Below the pieces are notes generated by a model that searched no databases, was not told the origin of the DNA, and saw nothing but the letters and a program-made list of their open reading frames with translations. From NCBI GenBank assembly GCA_964657885.1, contig CAZZWO010000052.1, positions 1-15,801 of the forward strand: DNA of 15,801 bases, read 5' to 3'. Both the position numbers and the translations under genes were made by a program. This DNA is from BOG-908 sp964657885. GTDB lineage: Bacteria > Pseudomonadota > Alphaproteobacteria > Acetobacterales > Acetobacteraceae. Positions 1 to 6,050 of the stretch are shown here, piece after piece; the first letter of the stretch is position 1; each line of letters begins with the position of its first letter.

Positions 1-8
1 AACCGCAG

Positions 9-58
9 CGAATACGACTCACGTATCGAACCTGTAGTGACTTGCCGCTGAACGCGGC
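9..58. other. Two short hairpins upstream of carB
   Basis: Two potential stem-loops lie in the non-coding leader before carB. The first pairs 9-16 with 22-28 (7 bp, one bulged A, loop ACTCA). The second pairs GCCGC at 44-48 with GCGGC at 54-58 (loop TGAAC). Neither is followed by a T-tract, so they do not look like classic intrinsic terminators. I could not recognise a carA C-terminus in any frame of bases 1-60; each frame is either stopped or unlike CarA. They may belong to the end of an upstream transcript or to the carB leader. Confidence 0.35.
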
Positions 59-60
59 GT

Positions 61-91
61 GGTGGAAGGCGCTGCGCTTTTCCACCCTACG
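61..91. repeat. REP-like palindromic repeat
   Basis: GGTGGAA at 61-67 pairs with TTCCACC at 80-86 around a GC-rich core that can extend the stem through G-T wobble and GCGC pairing. It is followed by CTACG at 87-91. The combination of GGTGGA(A/T), a GCGC core, TCCACC and CCTACG matches a palindromic intergenic repeat I recall as widespread in proteobacterial genomes. Only one copy is in this window, so its repetitive nature is not shown here. It lies 20 nt before the carB start codon. Confidence 0.5.
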
Positions 92-111
92 GCTCATATC
101 ATGGGGTTTTG

Positions 112-3100
112 ATGCCCAAACGCACTGATATTCGCACCATCATGATCATCGGGGCTGGTCCCATTGTTATCGGGCAGGCTTGCGAGTTCGACTACTCGGG
201 GGCGCAGGCTTGCAAGGCGTTGCGGGCGGAAGGTTACCGCGTAGTGCTGGTGAATTCGAACCCGGCGACCATCATGACAGATCCGGGACTGGCCGATGCG
301 ACCTATGTCGAGCCGATCACGCCCGACATGGTCGAGAAGATCATCGCGCGGGAACGGCCCGACGCATTGTTGCCGACGATGGGCGGACAGACGGCGCTGA
401 ACACCGCAATGCAGCTCGATGCAAGTGGTGTCCTGAAGAGATACAATGTCGAGCTTATCGGCGCGCGGGCTGACGTCATCGATCGCGCGGAAGACCGGCT
501 GAAGTTCCGTGATGCGATGAGCGAGATTGGCATCGAATCGCCGCGCAGCTTCATCGCGCACTCTCTCGAGGAAGCTCGGTCGGCACTGGCAAAAATCGGG
601 CTGCCCGCGGTCATCAGACCCAGCTTCACGCTCGGCGGCACCGGCGGCGGCATCGCTTACAACCGCGAGGAGTTCGAGGCGATTTCCGCCAGCGGTCTCG
701 CCGCATCGCCGACCACCGAGGTGCTGATCGAAGAATCCGTGCTCGGCTGGAAGGAATTCGAGATGGAAGTCGTGCGCGACAGCGCCGACAACTGCATCAT
801 CGTCTGCGCCATCGAGAACGTGGACCCGATGGGCATCCACACCGGCGACAGCATCACCGTCGCGCCCGCCCTGACGCTGACCGACCGCGAATACCAACGG
901 ATGCGCGATGCTTCCATCGCCTGCCTGCGAAAGATCGGGGTCGATACCGGCGGCTCGAATGTGCAGTTCGCGCTGAACCCGGCGGACGGCCGCATGCTGG
1001 TGATCGAAATGAACCCGCGCGTGTCGCGCAGTTCCGCGCTTGCATCGAAGGCGACCGGCTTCCCGATCGCCAAGATCGCGGCGAAACTCGCCGTCGGCTA
1101 CACGCTCGACGAGCTGGCGAACGACATCACGCGCACGACGCCGGCCAGCTTCGAGCCGACGATCGACTACGTGGTGGTGAAAATCCCGCGTTTCACCTTC
1201 GAGAAGTTTCCAGGCACGCCGGCACTGCTGTCCACCAGCATGAAATCGGTGGGCGAGGCGATGTCGATCGGCCGCAGCTTTGCCGAGGCTCTCCAGAAAG
1301 GCCTGCGCAGCATGGAGACCGGCCTGTCCGGCCTCGACGAGATCGAGGCGCCCGGTGATGGCGGACCGGACGCCTTCCGGGCCGCGCTGTCGGCGCCAAA
1401 ACCCGATCGGATCCTGATGGCTGCACAGGCTTTGCGCGCCGGGCTTTCGGTCGAGGACATCCACGATGCCTGCCGCTTCGATCCCTGGTTCCTGCGCGAG
1501 CTGGAGAAAATCGTCGCCGCGGAACGCAACATCACCGCCCAAGGCCTGCCGCGCGAAGCCGGCGCACTGCGCCGCATCAAGGCGATGGGTTTCTCCGACC
1601 GCCGTCTCGCGCAGTTGACCGGCCAGACGGAACCCGACATCGCCGCCGCACGCGAAAAGCTCAACGTGCGGCCGGTCTACAAGCGCATCGACACCTGCGC
1701 CGGCGAGTTCGCATCGGCCACGCCCTACATGTATTCCACCTACGAAGGCGGCTGGGGCGAGCCGGTCTGCGAAGCCGACCCGACTGGCCGCGACAAGGTC
1801 ATCATCCTCGGCGGCGGCCCGAACCGCATCGGCCAAGGCATCGAGTTCGACTATTGCTGCGTGCACGCCGCCTATGCCCTGCGCGATGCCGGTTACGAGA
1901 CCATCATGGTCAACTGCAACCCGGAAACCGTCAGCACCGACTACGACACCTCGGACCGGCTGTATTTCGAGCCGCTGACCGCCGAGGACGTGATCGCGCT
2001 GGTTCGCCGCGAACAACAGAACGGCCGTGTGCTGGGCTGCATCGTTCAATATGGCGGGCAGACCCCGCTGAAGCTCAGCCAGGCGTTGCCCGCCGCCGGC
2101 ATCCCCGTTCTGGGGACCAGTGCGGACGCCATCGACATCGCCGAGGATCGAGAGCGCTTCCAGCAGCTTCTGCAAAAGATCGGCCTGCGGCAACCGGAGA
2201 ACGGCATCGCGCGCGCACCCGCCGAAGCCGAGGCGATCGCCGAGCGCATCGGCTACCCGGTGGTGATCCGCCCCAGCTACGTGCTCGGCGGCCGCGCCAT
2301 GGAGATCGTGTTCGATCGTGCGCAACTGCACCGCTACATGCGCGAGGCGGTGCGCGTCTCGGGCGATACGCCGGTGCTGATCGACCGCTACCTCAACGAT
2401 GCGATCGAGGTCGATGTGGACTGCATCGCCGATGGCCGCACGGTGTACATCGCCGGCGTGATGGAGCACATCGAGGAGGCCGGCATCCATTCCGGTGACA
2501 GCGCATGCTCGCTGCCGCCTTACAGCCTGTCGCCCGCCACCATCCATGAACTGCACGACCAGACCGAAGCGATCGCGCGCGCGCTGAACGTGGTCGGTCT
2601 GATGAACGTGCAGTTCGCCATCAAGGACGGCGACATCTACGTGCTGGAAGTGAACCCGCGCGCCAGCCGCACCGTCCCATTCGTGGCCAAAGCCACCGGT
2701 GTCGCTATCGCCAAGATCGGCGCGCTGGTCATGGCCGGCGCCGAACTCTCGGGCTTCCGGCTGGACGACACCGCGCTCGCCCCGCACGTCGCGGTCAAGG
2801 AAGCGGTGTTCCCCTTCGCGCGCTTCCCGGGGGTGGACACCATCCTCGGTCCCGAAATGAAATCCACCGGCGAGGTGATGGGGCTGGACCACAGCTTCGA
2901 GCGCGCGTTCGCCAAGGCGCAGCTCGGCGCGGGCGTGGTGCTGCCGGAAGCGGGCTGCGTGTTCCTGTCGGTGCGTGACAGCGACAAAGGCGGCCTGCCC
3001 GGGCTGGCGCGCCGCCTGACCGACATGGGCTTCACCATCATGGCCACCCGCGGCACCGCCGCCCGCATCCGCGAGGCGGGCATCGCGGTGCGCGTCATCA

Positions 3101-3354
3101 ACAAGGTGCTGGAAGGCCGCCCGCATTGCGTCGATGCCATCCGCTCGGGCGACATCCAGATGGTGGTCAACACCAGCCAGGGCGCGCAATCCACCGCCGA
3201 CAGCTTCGACATCCGCCGCACCGCACTGACCCATGGTGTGCCGCATTACACCACGCTGGCGGGTGCCCGTGCAGCCGCCCACGCCATCGGTGCGCTGAAA
3301 GCCGGCACGCTGGAGGTGGCACCCCTGCAATCGTATTTCCGCGGCGCCTACTGA
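112..3354 (+). CDS. carB: Carbamoyl-phosphate synthase large subunit
   Basis: This is the large synthetase subunit of carbamoyl-phosphate synthase. It makes carbamoyl phosphate from bicarbonate, two ATP and ammonia delivered by the CarA glutaminase, for pyrimidine and arginine synthesis in the cytoplasm. The 1080-residue product is colinear with E. coli CarB as I recall it. It has an N-terminal carboxyphosphate ATP-grasp half (about 1-400, IEMNPRVSRSS with E299 and N301), an oligomerisation region (about 400-555), a second ATP-grasp half (about 556-935, LEVNPRASR with E846) and a C-terminal MGS-like allosteric domain (about 936-1080). The two halves keep their distinct signatures, FTLGGTGGG and YVLGGRAME. 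ATG at 112 is chosen over TTG at 109 because GGGG at 103-106 is suitably spaced and the protein then begins MPKRTDI as in the family. carA is not in the window. The stop overlaps the convergent DUF1289 gene. Confidence 0.98.
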   Translation: MPKRTDIRTIMIIGAGPIVIGQACEFDYSGAQACKALRAEGYRVVLVNSNPATIMTDPGLADATYVEPITPDMVEKIIARERPDALLPTMGGQTALNTAMQLDASGVLKRYNVELIGARADVIDRAEDRLKFRDAMSEIGIESPRSFIAHSLEEARSALAKIGLPAVIRPSFTLGGTGGGIAYNREEFEAISASGLAASPTTEVLIEESVLGWKEFEMEVVRDSADNCIIVCAIENVDPMGIHTGDSITVAPALTLTDREYQRMRDASIACLRKIGVDTGGSNVQFALNPADGRMLVIEMNPRVSRSSALASKATGFPIAKIAAKLAVGYTLDELANDITRTTPASFEPTIDYVVVKIPRFTFEKFPGTPALLSTSMKSVGEAMSIGRSFAEALQKGLRSMETGLSGLDEIEAPGDGGPDAFRAALSAPKPDRILMAAQALRAGLSVEDIHDACRFDPWFLRELEKIVAAERNITAQGLPREAGALRRIKAMGFSDRRLAQLTGQTEPDIAAAREKLNVRPVYKRIDTCAGEFASATPYMYSTYEGGWGEPVCEADPTGRDKVIILGGGPNRIGQGIEFDYCCVHAAYALRDAGYETIMVNCNPETVSTDYDTSDRLYFEPLTAEDVIALVRREQQNGRVLGCIVQYGGQTPLKLSQALPAAGIPVLGTSADAIDIAEDRERFQQLLQKIGLRQPENGIARAPAEAEAIAERIGYPVVIRPSYVLGGRAMEIVFDRAQLHRYMREAVRVSGDTPVLIDRYLNDAIEVDVDCIADGRTVYIAGVMEHIEEAGIHSGDSACSLPPYSLSPATIHELHDQTEAIARALNVVGLMNVQFAIKDGDIYVLEVNPRASRTVPFVAKATGVAIAKIGALVMAGAELSGFRLDDTALAPHVAVKEAVFPFARFPGVDTILGPEMKSTGEVMGLDHSFERAFAKAQLGAGVVLPEAGCVFLSVRDSDKGGLPGLARRLTDMGFTIMATRGTAARIREAGIAVRVINKVLEGRPHCVDAIRSGDIQMVVNTSQGAQSTADSFDIRRTALTHGVPHYTTLAGARAAAHAIGALKAGTLEVAPLQSYFRGAY

Positions 3355-3536
3355 GCGCGGGTCGGGCTCCGCTCTGCCAGGCGTTCCAGCACGCGGCGCT
3401 TGTCGGCCTCGGTCATCGCAGGCCAGGCCTCGATTTCGGCCAGAGTGCGCCGGCAGCCGACACAGAACTTGCCCAGTTCGTCCAGCCGGCAGACATTCGT
3501 GCAAGGCGAGGCGATCACCCGGCGGTTCGCTTCCAA
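3348..3536 (-). CDS. DUF1289 domain small cysteine-rich protein
   Basis: This is a 62-residue protein with the DUF1289 pattern: SPCTNVCRLD, then FCVGCRRTLAEIEAW, then a helical tail. The four cysteines in C-x3-C-x8-C-x2-C spacing suggest a small metal- or Fe-S-binding fold; that is family inference, and the function is unknown. It is convergent with carB, and its TAG lies inside the last carB codons (7-nt overlap). The start is uncertain. TTG at 3536 follows an in-frame TAG by four codons and has a poor ribosome site. GTG at 3518 would begin VIASPC, which resembles the usual start of the family, and has GGAAG 11 nt upstream. Confidence 0.85.
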   Translation of the reverse strand: MEANRRVIASPCTNVCRLDELGKFCVGCRRTLAEIEAWPAMTEADKRRVLERLAERSPTRAQ

Positions 3537-3829
3537 TGTTCCCGCGCCCTACTCAGTCGAAGTCAGTCCAAGCTGAGGGCCTGTCCCGGCGAGTGTGCCG
3601 CACGCGTATCTGCCTGTATGGCCTTCCACCTTGCAAGGCCCGCCCGGTGCCGTAAGGTAGCTGCCACCTTGCAACGATAGGCGCTGTCCCGCGTTGCCCG
3701 GCTCCCGTTGCCTCGACGAGGCGGCGCGGGGTGCAGTTCCGTCAACCCCCACGACCCGGCGTCCGGCACGCCAAATCCGTCAGCTTTTCCATTCGGCTTA
3801 CCCAAGTCAGCTTCCAAGGATACGGCCCT
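3537..3829. other. Intergenic leader upstream of greA with short direct repeat
   Basis: This stretch holds no convincing gene. It contains an 11-nt direct repeat, CCACCTTGCAA, at 3626-3636 and 3664-3674, and a short perfect inverted repeat GCCTCG-A-CGAGGC at 3710-3722. An open frame from 3731 joins greA in frame, but its translation is low-complexity and basic and lies upstream of the conserved GreA start, so I treat it as leader. The greA promoter must lie here or further upstream; I could not assign -35/-10 boxes with confidence. Confidence 0.4.
3816..3820 (+). promoter_or_regulatory. Shine-Dalgarno AAGGA of greA
   Basis: AAGGA lies 9 nt before TTG at 3830. This decides the greA start. The TTG gives MQKFPMT, the standard GreA N-terminus, whereas the ATG at 3845 would remove the first five residues and has no comparable ribosome site. 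Confidence 0.75.
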
Positions 3830-4303
3830 TTGCAGAAATTCCCGATGACCGCCCCAGGCCTGCAGCGTCTCGAGGACGAGCTGCGGAACCTGAAGAGTGT
3901 GGAGCGGCCGGCCATCATCCTGGCCATCGCCGAGGCGCGCAGCCATGGCGACCTGTCGGAGAACGCCGAGTACCACGCCGCGCGCGAACGGCAGAGCTTC
4001 ATCGAGGGCCGCATCCAGGAGCTGGAGGAAGTGGTCGGCGCGGCCGAGGTGATCGACCCTTCATCGCTGAGCGGCGACAGCATCAAGTTCGGCGCTCAGG
4101 TGACCTTGCTGGACGAGGAAACCGACAAGGAAGCGACTTACCAAATCGTCGGCGTCTACGAAGCCGACATCAAGCTGAAGCGGCTGTCCATCTCGTCGCC
4201 CCTGGCGAAGTCGCTGATCGGCAAGAAAAAGGGTGACACTGTGTCGGTCCCGGCGCCGGGCGGCGACCGCAGCTACGAAATCCTGAATTTCCATTACGTT
4301 TGA
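3830..4303 (+). CDS. greA: Transcription elongation factor GreA
   Basis: GreA enters the secondary channel of RNA polymerase and stimulates cleavage of backtracked RNA, rescuing arrested elongation complexes. The 157-residue product is full length for the family. An N-terminal antiparallel coiled coil (about 1-75) carries the tip motif GDLSENAEYH with the two acidic residues D41 and E44 at the positions known in E. coli. A C-terminal FKBP-like domain (about 80-157) contains LLDEETDKEATYQIVG and ends EILNFHYV. Translation starts at TTG. Placement just downstream of carB is a common alphaproteobacterial order. No terminator with a T-run follows. Confidence 0.97.
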   Translation: MQKFPMTAPGLQRLEDELRNLKSVERPAIILAIAEARSHGDLSENAEYHAARERQSFIEGRIQELEEVVGAAEVIDPSSLSGDSIKFGAQVTLLDEETDKEATYQIVGVYEADIKLKRLSISSPLAKSLIGKKKGDTVSVPAPGGDRSYEILNFHYV

Positions 4304-4417
4304 GAGTATCCCCCGGCGCCTGGTTGGGCCCACACACGGCGAGGAGCCGGCGGCGGCGCCCTGCCTCGCGGCCTCGCACATTTGGCTCAGGGTAGCCGGC
4401 GCAGGGCGTGAGGCGTC

Positions 4418-4422
4418 AGGAG
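4418..4422 (+). promoter_or_regulatory. Shine-Dalgarno AGGAG of threonine ammonia-lyase
   Basis: AGGAG is 7 nt before ATG at 4430 but only 1 nt before the in-frame GTG at 4424. This rules for the ATG start. Confidence 0.75.
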
Positions 4423-4429
4423 CGTGAAC

Positions 4430-5644
4430 ATGGATGCGGATTTTGCCACTCTCACCCTGACCGACGTTCAGGAAGCCGCCGAGCGGATACGCAGCCAGAT
4501 CCTGCGCACCCCCACGGTTCCGGCCGCCATCCTGTCCCGCCAGACCGGTGCCGACATCACCCTGAAGCTCGACAACCTCCAGGCTGTCGGGTCTTTCAAG
4601 GTGCGCGGTGCGGCAAACCGCCTCGCCCTGCTGAACACCGAGGAACGCCGGCGCGGCGTCGTCGCCATGTCGGCCGGCAACCACGCGCAGGGCGTGGCGC
4701 GGCACGCAAGCCTGCTCGGCGTTGCCAGCACCATCGTGATGCCGCTGTTCACGCCCTTGGCCAAGGTCAGCGGCACCGCCGCCTGGGGTGCGAAGGTGGT
4801 GCTGCACGGCGCAACCCTGGCGGAAGCGGCATTGCACGCGGCGCACCTCGCTGAACACGAGGGCATGGTATTCATCAGCCCCTATGACGACTACGCGGTG
4901 ATGGCCGGCCAGGGCACCCTGGCGCTGGAAATGCTGGAAGATGGCCCGGAGCTGGACGTGCTGCTGGTGCCGATCGGCGGTGGCGGCCTGATCGCCGGTT
5001 GCGCCGTGGTGATGGCGGCACTCAGCCCGCAGACCCAGGTGATCGGCGTGCAGGTCGCCCCCTACTCGGCGCTGGCGCAGCGCATGGGCGCACCGCCGCA
5101 CGAGCTCGGCGGATCGACCATTGCCGAGGGCATCGCGGTCCGCGATGTCGGCCTGGAGACCCGCAAGATCATCGCCGCCCACGTCAGCGACGTGCTGGTG
5201 GCGCCCGAGCGCTGCGTCGAAGAAGCGGTCTCCATGCTGGCCGAAGGCGCCAAGGTGGTCGCCGAAGGAGCCGGCGCGGCGGCACTCGCAGGCCTGCTCG
5301 CGCACCGGGAGCGGTTTGCCGGGTTGCGCGTCGGCATCCCGATCTGCGGCGGCAACATCGACGTCCGCATCCTCGCCAATGTCCTGCTGCGCGGGCTGCT
5401 GCGGGACGGCCGGCTGTTGCGGCTGCGGATGGAAATCCCCGACCGGCCCGGCGTGCTGGCCGACATCTCCACGAAGATCGGCGCATCCGGCGGCAACATC
5501 ATCGAGGTCAGTCACCAGCGGCTGTTCGCATCGCCCAGTGTGCAGTCGGCGCAGCTGGAGGTTATCGTGGAAGCGCGCGACCCCGCCCATGCCGCCGAGA
5601 TCGAAGCCTCGCTGTCGGACACCTACACGGTTTACCGGATCTAA
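4430..5644 (+). CDS. ilvA: Threonine ammonia-lyase, medium form with ACT-like domain
   Basis: This is a PLP-dependent fold type II lyase that converts L-threonine to 2-oxobutanoate and ammonia, the entry step to isoleucine. In the 404-residue product, the PLP lysine is K57 in GSFKVRGA. The substrate loop SAGNHAQG follows, and the phosphate-binding glycine loop is PIGGGGLIAG. A C-terminal ACT-like domain (about residues 330-404) begins RLRMEIPDRPGVLADIS and could bind an amino-acid effector. The length matches the medium form (about 400 residues) rather than the 514-residue E. coli IlvA with two ACT-like domains or the short catabolic TdcB. A biosynthetic or a catabolic role therefore cannot be settled from sequence, and the symbol is tentative. 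It follows greA after about 125 nt and may be cotranscribed. A candidate terminator follows its stop. Confidence 0.93.
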   Translation: MDADFATLTLTDVQEAAERIRSQILRTPTVPAAILSRQTGADITLKLDNLQAVGSFKVRGAANRLALLNTEERRRGVVAMSAGNHAQGVARHASLLGVASTIVMPLFTPLAKVSGTAAWGAKVVLHGATLAEAALHAAHLAEHEGMVFISPYDDYAVMAGQGTLALEMLEDGPELDVLLVPIGGGGLIAGCAVVMAALSPQTQVIGVQVAPYSALAQRMGAPPHELGGSTIAEGIAVRDVGLETRKIIAAHVSDVLVAPERCVEEAVSMLAEGAKVVAEGAGAAALAGLLAHRERFAGLRVGIPICGGNIDVRILANVLLRGLLRDGRLLRLRMEIPDRPGVLADISTKIGASGGNIIEVSHQRLFASPSVQSAQLEVIVEARDPAHAAEIEASLSDTYTVYRI

Positions 5645-5671
5645 CATTCGGCAAAACACGCTTGCACACCT

Positions 5672-5717
5672 GACCGCCGAGCCTCGACCTGACGCGAACG
5701 GGCGCGGTCTCTTTTTT
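5672..5717 (+). terminator. Candidate intrinsic terminator after threonine ammonia-lyase
   Basis: GACCGC at 5672-5677 pairs with GCGGTC at 5704-5709. A CT and then six consecutive T (5712-5717) follow. The 26-nt interior can form further small pairs (CGAG/CTCG). The stem-plus-T-run layout, 27 nt after the stop, fits rho-independent termination, although the outer stem is only 6 bp. Confidence 0.55.
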
Positions 5718-5840
5718 CGTCGTCTGGCATGTTAATCCGTTGCAACAATAAATCGTGTTGACAGAAACGAGTCCCGCCGCTCATCATCGAGGCAGCAGCG
5801 GGCGAGATACGGAGTTGGCCGCTCGGCCGGGTGCTTGCGC
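5718..5840 (+). other. Upstream region of the histidine kinase gene
   Basis: This non-coding stretch lies between the terminator and the duplicated block. It has a perfect TTGACA at 5758-5763, but the hexamer 17 nt downstream (TCATCA) is a poor -10, so a sigma-70 promoter is only weakly supported. An 8-nt palindrome GTTGCAAC lies at 5739-5746. No gene is seen. Confidence 0.3.
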
Positions 5841-5895
5841 CGGAGATGCCCGCCGCGAACAGAAATGTGCGCTATGAGCTGGAGCAAGCCAGGTA
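5841..5895 (+). repeat. 55-nt copy left of scaffold gap
   Basis: These 55 bases are identical to 5996-6050 on the other side of the N run. The copy ends exactly at the gap boundary, which is what two contig ends sharing one assembly k-mer look like. It is very probably not a biological duplication. Confidence 0.9.
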
Positions 5896-5995
5896 NNNNN
5901 NNNNNNNNNNNNNNNNNNNNNNNNNNNNNNNNNNNNNNNNNNNNNNNNNNNNNNNNNNNNNNNNNNNNNNNNNNNNNNNNNNNNNNNNNNNNNNN
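5896..5995. other. Scaffold gap of 100 N
   Basis: Exactly 100 N, a conventional placeholder length, separates two identical 55-nt flanks. The true sequence most likely has no gap here, with the two flanks being one and the same segment. Confidence 0.95.
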
Positions 5996-6050
5996 CGGAG
6001 ATGCCCGCCGCGAACAGAAATGTGCGCTATGAGCTGGAGCAAGCCAGGTA
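5996..6050 (+). repeat. 55-nt copy right of scaffold gap
   Basis: This is identical to 5841-5895 and begins at the first base after the N run. It carries the candidate start codons of the histidine kinase (ATG at 6020 and at 6029). Confidence 0.9.

Noticed and set aside
1..60. Tail of carA upstream of carB
   Set aside because: None of the three plus frames gives a sequence resembling the CarA C-terminus, and two have early stops.
94..3504. Long minus-strand open frame of 1136 codons opposite carB
   Set aside because: It is a shadow of carB caused by GC-rich third positions; the translation is His/Asp/Arg/Ala-rich and resembles no family, while the plus strand is unmistakable CarB.
3731..3829. 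N-terminal extension of GreA
   Set aside because: The in-frame extension is unlike GreA, and AAGGA correctly spaced before TTG 3830 gives the standard MQKFPMT start.
4304..4417. Intrinsic terminator for greA
   Set aside because: GGCGCC-type palindromes are present but no T-run follows, and the region is simply very GC-rich.
5758..5786. Sigma-70 promoter for the kinase based on a perfect TTGACA
   Set aside because: The hexamer 17 nt downstream, TCATCA, shares almost nothing with TATAAT, and nearby spacings are no better; kept only as a note.
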